NCBI GenBank assembly: GCA_002292375.1
Contig: DBBV01000013.1
Coordinates: 73,215-137,214, forward strand
DNA: 64,000 nt
DNA from: Methylococcaceae bacterium UBA975
Lineage (GTDB): Bacteria > Pseudomonadota > Gammaproteobacteria > Methylococcales > Cycloclasticaceae
Direction: 5' to 3'
The translations under genes were made by a program, and so were the position numbers. Of the stretch, positions 36,261 to 45,345 are shown one piece after another; position 1 is the first letter of the stretch, and each line of letters opens with the position of its first letter. The notes below the pieces were generated by a model. The model worked only from the letters and a program-made list of their open reading frames with translations. It was not told where the DNA came from and searched no databases.

Positions 36261-36797
36261 ATGTCATCCATTCGTTACACGTTAAGAAAAAAAGACCTGC
36301 TTGAGTTTAATGACTACCATGCGAGACAGCATACTGAGTATGGAAAAAACCTGTCTCGACATAAAGTGTTATGGCCGGGTGTTATTGTAATTTTAGCCTT
36401 ATTTATTGTGCTGTCGATTGGTAATGTGCCGATAGCTGCGTTGTTATTGCTGGTGGCGATTGTTTGGTCTTGGTTAGCGCCTAGGATGATTAGTAAAAGG
36501 TTTCATCAGCATATTATTGAGCACTTGCCTGAAGCAGGAGTCAAAGCGTCAATTGGGGATTATAGCCTGACAGTGACAGCCAATGGCCTCTTGGAAAAAA
36601 ATACTCACGGTGACAAGTTGATTAATTGGACGGATATTCAGCGTGTCGAAACATATAAGCAGCATGCGTACTTATACCTGTCTGAAGCTAGCGCTCTTAT
36701 CATCCCAAAAGAAACGATTGCAGAACAAGATGACTTTAATGCGTTTTATGACGAGCTTATCAAAGTAATAAAGTCGTCATCCGAGAGCCTGGCTTGA
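36261..36797 (+). CDS. YcxB-like two-helix membrane protein
   Basis: A 178-residue protein with a short N-terminal soluble part, two adjacent transmembrane helices (about 38-56 and 58-74) and a C-terminal PH-like domain (about 95-172) that contains SLTVTANGLLEKN and WTDIQRVE, the pattern of the YcxB-like family. The biochemical role of that family is not known. It lies between rlmB and the rpsF promoter, 34 bases after rlmB, and the rpsF -35 element begins just before its stop codon. Confidence 0.7.
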   Translation: MSSIRYTLRKKDLLEFNDYHARQHTEYGKNLSRHKVLWPGVIVILALFIVLSIGNVPIAALLLLVAIVWSWLAPRMISKRFHQHIIEHLPEAGVKASIGDYSLTVTANGLLEKNTHGDKLINWTDIQRVETYKQHAYLYLSEASALIIPKETIAEQDDFNAFYDELIKVIKSSSESLA

Positions 36798-36822
36798 TTT
36801 GATGCGACTAACCCTGTAGAAT
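36794..36822 (+). promoter_or_regulatory. Promoter of the rpsF operon
   Basis: TTGATT at 36794-36799, a 17-base spacer and TAGAAT at 36817-36822 make a good sigma-70 promoter. It is followed by a GC-rich discriminator (CGCGCG), as in stringently controlled ribosomal promoters. The transcript would start near 36830. Confidence 0.75.
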
Positions 36823-36863
36823 CGCGCGTTCGAAATCGTCGGTTTAGACGGTTTGTAATCCTT

Positions 36864-36887
36864 GCCTTATCTATCAAATAGAGAGGC
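36864..36887 (+). promoter_or_regulatory. Stem-loop in the rpsF leader
   Basis: GCCTTATCTAT and ATAGAGAGGC pair around a CAA loop with one bulged A, ending 22 bases before the rpsF ATG. Many bacteria have a leader element here that binds the S6:S18 complex; assignment to that class is inference, since I cannot compare covariance. Confidence 0.4.
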
Positions 36888-36909
36888 TGCTAATCCATAA
36901 AGGAAAAAA

Positions 36910-37335
36910 ATGAGACATTACGAAGTAGTTTTTTTGGTTCATCCGGACCAAAGTGCGCAGGTTCCTGCGATGATCGAGCGTTATTGTGCTGCCATTGAAG
37001 AAGGTAAGGGTAAAATACACCGCCTTGAAGACTGGGGTAGAAGACAGTTAGCGTACCCAATCAATAAAATTCATAAAGCGCACTACACGCTAATGAATAT
37101 CGAGTGCGATCAGGCTGTTATCGACGAGCTAGAAAAGTCGTTTCGATTCAATGATGCAGTAATTAGAAATATCATTATGCGTCGTGATCAAGCAGACACG
37201 GGCGTAACACCCTTGGTTAAATCGAATGAAAAAGAATCAGCACCGTCGAAACCCACTGCTGCTCCAGTAGCTGAAAAGGCCGCTGAGGAAGCAGACAAGC
37301 CGAACGTTGATGAAGCAACAGAAGAGAAGGAATAG
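36910..37335 (+). CDS. rpsF: 30S ribosomal protein S6
   Basis: Small-subunit protein that pairs with S18 on the platform. The conserved core fills residues 1-100 (MRHYEVVFLVHPDQS, DWGRRQLAYPINK). The C-terminal 40 residues are an acidic, Ala/Glu-rich tail that is longer than in E. coli before processing and looks disordered. AAGGAAAAAA precedes the ATG. It begins the classical rpsF-rpsR-(membrane protein)-rplI operon. Confidence 0.97.
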   Translation: MRHYEVVFLVHPDQSAQVPAMIERYCAAIEEGKGKIHRLEDWGRRQLAYPINKIHKAHYTLMNIECDQAVIDELEKSFRFNDAVIRNIIMRRDQADTGVTPLVKSNEKESAPSKPTAAPVAEKAAEEADKPNVDEATEEKE

Positions 37336-37337
37336 AT

Positions 37338-37574
37338 ATGGCATTTGATAAAGGTTTTAGACGCCCACGCTACTGTCGTTTTACTGCAGAAAATGTGAAA
37401 GAAATTGATTATAAAGATTTAGAAACACTGAAAGAATACATGACCGAAACAGGAAAAATTATTCCTGCTCGTGTGACCGGTGTTAAGGCAAAGTACCAGC
37501 GCCAGTTAACGAGAGCCATAAAAAAAGCCCGTTTCCTATCATTGATTCCTTATTGCGACGCTCACGAACGATAG
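37338..37574 (+). CDS. rpsR: 30S ribosomal protein S18
   Basis: A 78-residue S18 with the conserved FRRPRYCRFTAENVKEIDYK start and the basic RVTGVKAKYQRQLTRAIKKAR core. It lacks the zinc-binding CXXC motif and is the zinc-free type. It follows rpsF after two bases, and primosomal priB is not present between them as it is in E. coli. Confidence 0.97.
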   Translation: MAFDKGFRRPRYCRFTAENVKEIDYKDLETLKEYMTETGKIIPARVTGVKAKYQRQLTRAIKKARFLSLIPYCDAHER

Positions 37575-37611
37575 ACGTTTAGCGATTAACGATCGCGATT
37601 AGGTTGTGGTA

Positions 37612-38520
37612 ATGAAGGCATTAGCGACATTTATCATACAAGGGGGTCGACAGGCCACACTTGTTGTCGCAGTGATGGCGGTTTTATCTTTGTTGATGCC
37701 GCCATTGGTGATTATCAGTTCGGCGGCGTTGTGTTTAATTACACTACGAGAAGGCGCACTTGAGGGCGTAAAAGTACTCATAGGTTCCACGGTAGCTACA
37801 GCGTTAATTGGTTATATTGCGCTGGCAACACCATTAATCGCTGCGACATATCTATGTGTTATGTGGCTGCCAGTGTTTTTGGTTGCGCTGGTATTGCGGC
37901 ACACAAGGCAGATGAATGTTGCCATAGAGTGTTTGGTTGTATTGGCGATGTTGGCGGTAGTGAGTGTGTATGTGTTCGTTGATAACCCAGCTGAACAATG
38001 GGCGTTAAGTATACAGGCGGTAATTGCTACATTGGGTGAGCAACAGGATATACTGGTCAGCCAGAGCCAATTACAAGAAGGTTTGGCTTTTTGGTCAGCT
38101 TATATGACCGGAATTGTGGTTGCAGGCACTATAACAAGTATAATGATGAGCTTATTATTGGGTCGATGGTGGCAGGGTTTGTTGTTTAACCCCGGTGGTT
38201 TTAATCAAGAGTTTACGAGCATTCGGTTGCTACCACGAGACGCTTATGCTTTTATTGTGTTAATTGTTTTAGCGTTGTTATTTAGCGGGCAATTAGCCGA
38301 ATTGATGTGGAACCTAGATGTTCAACTGGTGTTATTGTTTTTGATAGTTGGTGTCTCGGTTGTTCATGTGATTATAAAAAACAGGGGGACTAGCCAGTTT
38401 CTACTGTTTGGTTTTTATGTTGCAGTTTTTTTTGTGCCACATTTGATGTTGCCTTTAATACTTATTGGCTTGTCAGATGTTTGGATGAATTGGCGTGAAC
38501 GCTTTGCGATAAAAGCGTAA
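37612..38520 (+). CDS. Polytopic membrane protein of the rpsR-rplI operon (DUF2232/YybS-like)
   Basis: A 302-residue protein made almost entirely of hydrophobic segments, about eight predicted membrane helices. Proteins of this kind regularly lie between rpsR and rplI in gammaproteobacteria and in Bacillus (YybS), with no proven function. I prefer the ATG at 37612 over a GTG two codons earlier. It is 37 bases after rpsR and 38 bases before rplI, so it is part of the ribosomal operon. Confidence 0.75.
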   Translation: MKALATFIIQGGRQATLVVAVMAVLSLLMPPLVIISSAALCLITLREGALEGVKVLIGSTVATALIGYIALATPLIAATYLCVMWLPVFLVALVLRHTRQMNVAIECLVVLAMLAVVSVYVFVDNPAEQWALSIQAVIATLGEQQDILVSQSQLQEGLAFWSAYMTGIVVAGTITSIMMSLLLGRWWQGLLFNPGGFNQEFTSIRLLPRDAYAFIVLIVLALLFSGQLAELMWNLDVQLVLLFLIVGVSVVHVIIKNRGTSQFLLFGFYVAVFFVPHLMLPLILIGLSDVWMNWRERFAIKA

Positions 38521-38558
38521 CGTCGGGTTAAATTTTAAAATATATAAGGTTAAGAACG

Positions 38559-39008
38559 ATGGACGTTATTCTTCTAGAAAAAGTAGCAAATTTAGGTAAC
38601 TTGGGTGACAAAGTGTCAGTTAAACCAGGTTTCGGACGTAATTTTTTAGTACCCAATGGCAAAGCTGTTCTTGCTACGGCTGATCGAATTGAAGAATTTG
38701 AAAAGCGTAGAGAAGAATTAGAAAAAGCAGCGGCGGAACGTTTGGCAGAAGCACAGGCAAAAGCTGAATTGGTTGCAAAACTGAGCATCACGATTGCTCA
38801 CCAAGCGGGTGAGGAAGGGAAATTATTTGGTTCGGTTGGCTTATCCGATATTATCAATAGCTGTGCCGAAGCAGGTGTTGAGTTAGATAAATTAGAGATT
38901 AAATTATCTGATGGTTCGATTAGACAAGTGGGTGATTATGAAATTCCAGTACACCTACATACGGATGTTGTTAGCGTACTCAAATTGAGTGTTGTTGCCG
39001 ACGCTTAA
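38559..39008 (+). CDS. rplI: 50S ribosomal protein L9
   Basis: A 149-residue L9 with the N-terminal globular domain (MDVILLEKVANLGNLGDKV, GFGRNFLVP), the long connecting helix rich in Glu, Lys and Ala, and the C-terminal RNA-binding domain (GKLFGSVG). It ends the rpsF operon and is followed by a strong terminator. Confidence 0.98.
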   Translation: MDVILLEKVANLGNLGDKVSVKPGFGRNFLVPNGKAVLATADRIEEFEKRREELEKAAAERLAEAQAKAELVAKLSITIAHQAGEEGKLFGSVGLSDIINSCAEAGVELDKLEIKLSDGSIRQVGDYEIPVHLHTDVVSVLKLSVVADA

Positions 39009-39024
39009 TTCGTTTTAGTTTGAT

Positions 39025-39058
39025 AAAAGCCAGTGTCGTTTGACGCTGGCTTTTTTTT
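39025..39058 (+). terminator. Terminator after rplI
   Basis: GCCAGTGTC and GACGCTGGC pair (one G-T pair) around a GTTT-type loop, with AAAA before and eight T residues after. Confidence 0.9.
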
Positions 39059-39086
39059 GCGATCACAATTCTCATTCCTGTACAAT
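39057..39086 (+). promoter_or_regulatory. Candidate promoter of dnaB
   Basis: TTGCGA at 39057-39062, an 18-base spacer and TACAAT at 39081-39086, between the rplI terminator and dnaB. The -35 overlaps the end of the terminator T-run. Confidence 0.45.
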
Positions 39087-39115
39087 TCATCCATTAGTTA
39101 ACAGAGTATTTGCCG

Positions 39116-40510
39116 ATGTCTGAACCACAATTCGATTACGATATGTCTGACAGTGAAGAGTTTCTTCGCGTACCACCGCATTCATTGCAAGCAGAGCAAT
39201 CGGTACTGGGTGGTTTAATGCTGGATAACCAATGTTGGGATAATGTGGCCGATAAGGTGTCGGCTGACGATTTTTATCGAAAAGATCACCGACTTATTTT
39301 TGAAGCCATCGCAGAACTGGCTAAAAAAGATGAGCCTTTCGATGTGGTTACTATCTCTGAGGTGCTGGGTCAGGCCGACGAGCTTGAATCGGTTGGTGGT
39401 CTAGCTTATTTAGGTGCCTTGGCGAAAGACACGCCGAGTGCCGCAAACATTACGAGTTATGCCACGATTGTTCGCCAGCGTTCTGTTCGTCGTCAGTTAA
39501 TTCATATTGGCAACCAAATTTCGGACTCGGGCTTTGACACCGAAGGGCGCGACATAAACGAGCTATTAGATGACGCCGAAAGTAAGGTGTTCAAAATTGC
39601 CGAACAAGGCGCTAAAGGTCAAAAAGGCTTTGAGAGCATTAAGGATTTGCTCGGTAAAGCCGTCGACAAAATAACTGAGTTACACGAAAATCAAAATACG
39701 ATTACCGGTGTCAGTACTGGTTTTGCCGACCTGGATGAAATGACCTCGGGCTTACAACCGGCTGACCTTATTATTGTTGCTGGACGGCCGTCAATGGGTA
39801 AAACCAGTTTTGCCATGAATATAGCTGAGAATGTGGCCATTCAAAGCGGCATGCCAGTCGCCGTTTTCAGTATGGAAATGCCGGGTGATTCCTTGGCAAT
39901 GCGGATGATGTCATCATTGGGCCGCATCGATCAACATAAAGTTCGGACTGGGCAGCTGGAGGATGACGAGTGGCCACGCATGCAGTCATCGATTAATTTA
40001 TTAGCAGAAGCAAAGTTATTTATTGACGACACTGCGGCTTTAAGCCCTATTGAAGTACGTGCGCGTGCACGACGTTTAATGAAAGAACACGGCCAATTGG
40101 GCCTGATTGTTTTGGATTATTTACAATTGATGCAATCACCCTCTAAAAGTGAAAGCCGGGTGGCCGAAATTTCGGATATTTCACGTTCGCTTAAAGCGCT
40201 GGCAAAAGAATTAAATGTGCCGGTTGTTGCCCTATCCCAGCTAAACCGTAACCTTGAACAACGCCCTAATAAGCGGCCGGTGATGTCTGATTTACGAGAA
40301 TCAGGCAGTATTGAGCAAGACGCCGACGTTATCGTTTTTATATATCGTGACGAGGTATACCACGAGGATTCGGAAGCCAAAGGTGTGGCAGAGATCATCA
40401 TTGGTAAGCAACGTAACGGGCCTATTGGAACATGCCGGCTTACCTTCTTGGGGCAGTATACGCGCTTTGAAAACTATGCGAATGACGCGTATATCGATGA
40501 TGAGTACTAA
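39116..40510 (+). CDS. dnaB: Replicative DNA helicase DnaB
   Basis: Hexameric helicase that unwinds DNA at the replication fork and recruits primase. The start at ATG 39116 (MSEPQFDYD) is preferred over a TTG two codons upstream. The 464 residues have the N-terminal primase-interacting domain (PPHSLQAEQSVLGGLML), a linker, and the RecA-like motor with Walker A AGRPSMGKTSFA, Walker B LIVLDYLQLM and the DNA-loop/arginine-finger region LRESGSIEQDADVI. No intein interrupts it. rplI-dnaB-alr is the standard order. Confidence 0.98.
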   Translation: MSEPQFDYDMSDSEEFLRVPPHSLQAEQSVLGGLMLDNQCWDNVADKVSADDFYRKDHRLIFEAIAELAKKDEPFDVVTISEVLGQADELESVGGLAYLGALAKDTPSAANITSYATIVRQRSVRRQLIHIGNQISDSGFDTEGRDINELLDDAESKVFKIAEQGAKGQKGFESIKDLLGKAVDKITELHENQNTITGVSTGFADLDEMTSGLQPADLIIVAGRPSMGKTSFAMNIAENVAIQSGMPVAVFSMEMPGDSLAMRMMSSLGRIDQHKVRTGQLEDDEWPRMQSSINLLAEAKLFIDDTAALSPIEVRARARRLMKEHGQLGLIVLDYLQLMQSPSKSESRVAEISDISRSLKALAKELNVPVVALSQLNRNLEQRPNKRPVMSDLRESGSIEQDADVIVFIYRDEVYHEDSEAKGVAEIIIGKQRNGPIGTCRLTFLGQYTRFENYANDAYIDDEY

Positions 40511-40549
40511 GCCTAAGCAGATCAGTTTTTAATTACTCACGAGCTAACC

Positions 40550-41644
40550 GTGCCTAATAGACCTTGCGCCATTATTGACCTTGCGGCTTTAAAGCATAAT
40601 TTTTCGGTGGTTAAACAAGCCACGCCGTATGCAAAAATTATGGCTGTGATTAAAGCGAATGGCTATGGGCATGGCATGCTTGCCGTTGCGTCAGCCTTAT
40701 CCGATGCGGATGGTTTCGCGGTCGCGCGCTTGGAAGAAGCCATTACTTTACGCAATGCAGGTTATTCAAAACCCATTGCGGTGTTTACTGGCTTTACCAG
40801 CACCGAAGAACTGAATACCTTTGCAATATACGATTTAGACGCGGTTATCCATAGTGAATACCAAGTGGGCCTGCTTGATGAGGTGTTGCTGCCTAAGCCC
40901 ATTAGTATTTGGTTAAAAATTAATACCGGGATGAACCGCTTAGGTGTTGAACCCAGCGAGGTTCAACGGATTAATGATCGTTTAACACTCTGTGGGATGA
41001 TTCGCCAGCCGATTAAATTAATGACCCATCTGGCCTGCGCAGATGATATGCGGTCCTTGCACACCGAACAGCAAATTGAATTATTTGATGCCTCGGTAGT
41101 CGGCTTGTCGGGTGAACAAAGTATCGCTAACTCAGCGGGCCTATTAGGCTGGCAATATGCCCAGCGTCACTGGGTCAGACCAGGCATCATGCTCTATGGC
41201 GGTAGCCCTTTTTGTGAGCAGTCCGCGTTAGAGCTGGGACTAAAACCGGTGATGACGCTCAACAGCCAGGTAATAGCACTGCGGACGATAAAAAAAGGTG
41301 ACTATGTCGGCTATGGTGCCAGTTGGGTGGCGGATAAAAGTTGTCTCATAGCGACCATTGGCATTGGTTACGGTGATGGCTACCCACGGCATGCAGCGAT
41401 CGGAACGCCTGTACGTATCAACGGTCAAACAGCTTATCTAGTTGGCCGTGTATCAATGGATTCAATTAATGTTGATGTGAGCGAGTGTCGGGGCATTAAC
41501 GTGGGCGATCAAGCCGTGTTATGGGGTAGTGACTTAGCGATCGATGAAGTGGCTGATAAGAGCGGTACCATTTCATATGACTTAATGTGCGGTGTTACCG
41601 AGCGGGTAAAAAAAATAACAAAACCGATAACGTACGATGAGTAA
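40550..41644 (+). CDS. alr: Alanine racemase
   Basis: PLP enzyme that makes D-alanine for peptidoglycan. The 364 residues have the PLP lysine K35 in MAVIKANGYGHG, the GMNRLGV motif, and the second catalytic Tyr in GYGASW near residue 262. It starts with GTG at 40550, and the ribosome site is weak. Its last eight bases overlap radA, so the two are coupled. Confidence 0.96.
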   Translation: MPNRPCAIIDLAALKHNFSVVKQATPYAKIMAVIKANGYGHGMLAVASALSDADGFAVARLEEAITLRNAGYSKPIAVFTGFTSTEELNTFAIYDLDAVIHSEYQVGLLDEVLLPKPISIWLKINTGMNRLGVEPSEVQRINDRLTLCGMIRQPIKLMTHLACADDMRSLHTEQQIELFDASVVGLSGEQSIANSAGLLGWQYAQRHWVRPGIMLYGGSPFCEQSALELGLKPVMTLNSQVIALRTIKKGDYVGYGASWVADKSCLIATIGIGYGDGYPRHAAIGTPVRINGQTAYLVGRVSMDSINVDVSECRGINVGDQAVLWGSDLAIDEVADKSGTISYDLMCGVTERVKKITKPITYDE

Positions 41645-42998
41645 GCAAAAACTTTTATACCATTGCCGCGAGTGTGGTGCTAAGGCCGCGAAATGGGCGG
41701 GTCAGTGTCAAGACTGCGGTGGCTGGAATACCCTAGACGAATCAAATCACACCAGCTCTGCGACAGCGAACCGTTTTAGTGGTTATGCCGATCACAGCAG
41801 TTCCACTGAGGTGGAAACACTATCTGCAATACAGGTTGCTGCGCTTACACGTTTATCAAGTGGGTTAAGTGAATTAGATAGGGTGTTGGGTGGCGGTATA
41901 GTGCCGGGTTCGGCGATCCTCATTGGTGGTGACCCAGGAATAGGAAAATCAACCTTATTATTGCAAGCGATAGCCAATCTAAGCCTTGATTCGAACGTTT
42001 TATACGTTAGCGGCGAAGAGTCGGCACAACAGGTAAGTATGCGTGCAGCCAGATTACAGCTAGCCGTCGATCAAGTTAAAATTCTGTGTGAAATCTCATT
42101 AGAAACGATTTTAGCCACCGCTGAAAAATTAAAGACACAAGTGCTCGTTGTGGATTCTATTCAGACGGTTTTTAGCGATGAGTTACAGTCAGCGCCTGGC
42201 TCTGTTGGACAGGTTAGGGAATGTGCTGCGCGATTAGTGCGCTTTGCCAAACGTACCAATACCACTATTTTTTTGATCGGCCATGTGACCAAGGAAGGGG
42301 CGATAGCCGGGCCGCGTGTACTTGAACACATGGTGGATTCGGTTCTGTATTTCGAAGGTGAGTCAGACAGCCGCTTTAGAATGATTCGCGCGATCAAAAA
42401 TCGATTTGGTGCAGTAAACGAGTTGGGTGTGTTTGCGATGACCGAAAAAGGCCTACGTGAGGTTACCAACCCATCGGCTATATTTCTTTCTCGACACGAA
42501 CAAGAGGTGCCCGGTAGCGTGGCCATGGTAACGCGGGAAGGGACGCGCCCATTATTGGTGGAAGTACAAGCCTTGGTCGACGAAAGTCGGCAGGGCAACC
42601 CGAAGCGCGTGACCGTTGGTATGGAGCAAAATAGGTTGGTGATGTTGCTGGCGATTTTACACCGTCACGGTCAGTGTTCATTAATAGACCAGGACGTATT
42701 CGTTAACATTGTTGGCGGTTTAAAGATGATGGAGACGGCCGGTGATTTGGCAGTGGTGGCGGCGCTATTATCGAGCTTTAAAGCTAAAAATATCCCGAAA
42801 GATTGGGTGGTTTTTGGCGAGTTGGGTCTGTCTGGTGAGGTACGGCCTGTCGTTAATGGGGAGGAGCGACTCAAAGAAGCGGTAAAACATGGGTTTAAAT
42901 TTGCTTTGGCGCCTAAAGGTAATATTCCTAAAGGAGGAGTTACCGGCTTGGAAATAGCACCGATCAGCGTATTACGTGACGCCTTGGCGTACTTTTAG
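41637..42998 (+). CDS. radA: DNA repair protein RadA (Sms)
   Basis: RecA-like branch-migration helicase that promotes recombinational repair. The 453 residues show the N-terminal four-Cys zinc finger (CRECG, CQDCGGW), Walker A GGDPGIGKST near 100, the RadA-specific KNRFG motif near 260 and a C-terminal Lon-protease-like domain. It overlaps alr by eight bases. The convergent PilZ gene ends four bases inside its 3' end. Confidence 0.97.
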   Translation: MSKQKLLYHCRECGAKAAKWAGQCQDCGGWNTLDESNHTSSATANRFSGYADHSSSTEVETLSAIQVAALTRLSSGLSELDRVLGGGIVPGSAILIGGDPGIGKSTLLLQAIANLSLDSNVLYVSGEESAQQVSMRAARLQLAVDQVKILCEISLETILATAEKLKTQVLVVDSIQTVFSDELQSAPGSVGQVRECAARLVRFAKRTNTTIFLIGHVTKEGAIAGPRVLEHMVDSVLYFEGESDSRFRMIRAIKNRFGAVNELGVFAMTEKGLREVTNPSAIFLSRHEQEVPGSVAMVTREGTRPLLVEVQALVDESRQGNPKRVTVGMEQNRLVMLLAILHRHGQCSLIDQDVFVNIVGGLKMMETAGDLAVVAALLSSFKAKNIPKDWVVFGELGLSGEVRPVVNGEERLKEAVKHGFKFALAPKGNIPKGGVTGLEIAPISVLRDALAYF

Positions 42999-43381
42999 TG
43001 ATCACCGCTAGCGTGGTGTGTGCATAAGGCTAACAGGTCGCGTTCTAGAAACGCCTGTTCACCTATATTCAGTTCTACTAGGCGTCTTAACTCGGTGACG
43101 CTATCGATATCAATATCATCAAACTCTAGGCCAAGTTGGTGCTTGTCAGTGATGAAAACGACTCGCGCTAAAACATCTATCGACACTAACTCAGTCAGGC
43201 TGATGTGCAGTTTAAATTGTCCGTTAGTGTCGTGAATTTGACCCCCTTCTTTAACGGCCAATAGGCAGCCATTAAGGGAAATGTCGAGAACTTTGCATGC
43301 GGTTGAAAGGTTGTCCGTGTTAACTAAAGAACCTGTCGCATCATGAAAAATTCGTTGAAAGCGTCGTTTGTCCTCATTCAT
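42995..43381 (-). CDS. PilZ domain protein (c-di-GMP receptor)
   Basis: A small single-domain PilZ protein. The c-di-GMP-binding signatures RRFQR (RxxxR, near residue 6-10) and DISLNG (DxSxxG, about 30 residues later) are both intact, so ligand binding is expected. I start it at the ATG at 43381 (MNEDKRRFQR, 128 residues) because the frame upstream has only TTG. It follows the FHA gene by 16 bases, and the two are probably co-transcribed. Its 3' end overlaps that of convergent radA by four bases. The effector partner cannot be read from sequence. Confidence 0.88.
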   Translation of the reverse strand: MNEDKRRFQRIFHDATGSLVNTDNLSTACKVLDISLNGCLLAVKEGGQIHDTNGQFKLHISLTELVSIDVLARVVFITDKHQLGLEFDDIDIDSVTELRRLVELNIGEQAFLERDLLALCTHHASGDH

Positions 43382-43397
43382 GGTGATTATCGCCAGT

Positions 43398-44024
43398 CTA
43401 TTCGATGAAGAAAGTGTAGTCGTTATTGCCAATAGTGACTGAGCAATTATGGTCTAACTTTGTTTCACTGTAAATTGGCGTGCCATCAACAGTAATGTCT
43501 GTTTCATCTGCTAATCTGGAAATGTAGTAGCCAAACTGCCTTTTTGCAATAAGAGCGGAGGTTTTGTTTACGGTAGTTATTTCAGTAATGGCTTTATTTA
43601 GTACGGTTACCAAACCAATATTAGGGCCATCTATAACTTGTATGTAACCGGTTTTTTGCTTGGCTTTTTTGTTTAATGGCGGGGGGCTGGGTGTGCTGAA
43701 AGTGTTATGAGCAGTGTCGTCTGTAGTCAAGGCTATGGTAGCGTCTGAAAATAACAATTGGTGCTTGCCAAGGGTTATTTTCTCGCCGGACATGATTTTT
43801 TGTCGGGTAAGGGTGCGTTTATCTATCGCGCAAGGAAACTGATCACTCATGTTTTCGATAATGTAGCCGCCGCTATGGCGAGATATTTTTAACTGCATGG
43901 GGGCGACTGCTAAGCTATCAATTAGGAACGTGCTTGAGGGGTCTCGGCCAAGCGTGGAGACGGCATTTTCTAAATGGAAAACATCAATGGGTTTATTGTT
44001 AAAAAAGAGGGTTAATTTAGCCAT
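43398..44024 (-). CDS. Protein with two FHA-like domains
   Basis: A 208-residue cytoplasmic protein. The first forkhead-associated domain (about 3-95) has the sequence STLGRDPSSTFLID, where GR marks the phosphothreonine loop. A linker of basic and Pro-rich residues (PSPPPLNKKAKQK) follows, and a second FHA-like fold (about 120-208) contains ITVDG and VTIGNNDY. FHA domains bind phosphothreonine peptides, but the second half lacks the clear GR/S-H motif and may be degenerate. No Ser/Thr kinase is nearby. It lies between the CorB-like and PilZ genes on the same strand. Confidence 0.8.
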   Translation of the reverse strand: MAKLTLFFNNKPIDVFHLENAVSTLGRDPSSTFLIDSLAVAPMQLKISRHSGGYIIENMSDQFPCAIDKRTLTRQKIMSGEKITLGKHQLLFSDATIALTTDDTAHNTFSTPSPPPLNKKAKQKTGYIQVIDGPNIGLVTVLNKAITEITTVNKTSALIAKRQFGYYISRLADETDITVDGTPIYSETKLDHNCSVTIGNNDYTFFIE

Positions 44025-44076
44025 GAGACAGATGTTTAAGGAATAACCCCCAGTATAGGCGAGTTTTTCAACAAGG

Positions 44077-45345
44077 TTAGAGTGCTAAGTGTGACTTACT
44101 CCTAAATTTAGCCAGCTTAACGGCGTTTTCCTCCATTTGAACGATTTCCATGGGGTGCCCATACAGTTTTAGGCTGGTTCCTTGCTCAGGGATAGACTCA
44201 AGGTACTCCAAGATTAAACCGTTCAGGGTTTTAGGTCCATTGGTGGGTAAGGACCAATGTAAGGAGCGATTAAGCTCTCTAATGGTTATATTCCCGTTGA
44301 TCAGTAAGGTACCGTCGTCTTTTTTCTGAATGTCCGGTGAGCTATCTGAAGGGTCGGTAGTAAATTCGCCAATCACTTCTTCAAGTACGTCTTGTAAGGT
44401 CACTAAACCTAATATACTGCCGTACTCATTCACAACTATGGCTAACTGTTGTTTATTTTGTTGGAAATTAATCAGCTGCTGATAGAGGCTCGTATTATTT
44501 GGGATAAAGTAAGCATCACGCATGATAGATAGCAACTTGTCGTGATCAAAGTCGTCGTTATCGATTAAGCTGAAAAGCTCTTTAATTCGTAGATAGCCTT
44601 GAACCTTATCAATATTGGTTTTAAAAAGCGGTAGGTTTGAGTAAGACGATGCGTAGAGTTGTTTTTTTATTTCATCGATGTCGTCATCCAAATCAATACC
44701 GTGAATCTCATTGATCGGGATCATAATGTCTTCAACCGTGGCATGTTCAAGGTCTAAAATGCCCAGTAACATATCTTTATGTTCTTCTGGAATTAAGTTA
44801 CCAGCCTCCGTCACAATCGTGCGTAACTCTTCATGTCGCATGGGAACGTCAGAGTCTTGGTGTATGTCAATGCCCAGCAATTTGAGCAGAAAATTGGAAA
44901 TTGCGTTTACTACCCAAACAAGGGGATACAGAATTTTTAGCAGAGGGGTATAGATAAATGATGCAAAAAAAGCCAAGCGTTCGGGATGGCTCGCAGCCCA
45001 AGTCTTAGGTGTAACCTCTGAAAAAATTAAGATAACAAATGTTAGTAAACCGGTGGCAATGGCAATGCCGGCCTCACCGTATAAACGGAGGGCGATGATG
45101 GTTGCGATGGAGGTGGCGAGGATATTGACGAAATTATTACCAAGCAGGATTAAGCCAATTAATCGATCCGGTTTTTTTAAAAGTTTATGTGCCAACTTGG
45201 CGCCCAAATGGTTGCCCTTCATTAAGTGCAGAAGGCGATAGCGGTTAACGCGCATTAAGGCGGTTTCCGAGCCGGAAAAAAAGCCCGATAATAAAATGAG
45301 TACGACAAGAAGCGCAAAAAGAAACGGTATAGAAAGATCGGTCAC
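44077..45345 (-). CDS. CNNM/CBS-domain transporter, CorB (YfjD) type
   Basis: A 422-residue membrane protein. The N-terminal CNNM domain has about four membrane segments within 1-180, with the family motif FFSGSETALMRVNRYR near 22-37. Two CBS domains (about 205-325) and a C-terminal CorC/HlyC domain follow. Relatives in Salmonella (CorB) and archaea act in magnesium or cobalt efflux, and the label hemolysin used in databases is historical. It starts the minus-strand cluster CorB-FHA-PilZ and is divergent from flrA across 178 bases. Confidence 0.9.
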   Translation of the reverse strand: MTDLSIPFLFALLVVLILLSGFFSGSETALMRVNRYRLLHLMKGNHLGAKLAHKLLKKPDRLIGLILLGNNFVNILATSIATIIALRLYGEAGIAIATGLLTFVILIFSEVTPKTWAASHPERLAFFASFIYTPLLKILYPLVWVVNAISNFLLKLLGIDIHQDSDVPMRHEELRTIVTEAGNLIPEEHKDMLLGILDLEHATVEDIMIPINEIHGIDLDDDIDEIKKQLYASSYSNLPLFKTNIDKVQGYLRIKELFSLIDNDDFDHDKLLSIMRDAYFIPNNTSLYQQLINFQQNKQQLAIVVNEYGSILGLVTLQDVLEEVIGEFTTDPSDSSPDIQKKDDGTLLINGNITIRELNRSLHWSLPTNGPKTLNGLILEYLESIPEQGTSLKLYGHPMEIVQMEENAVKLAKFRSKSHLAL

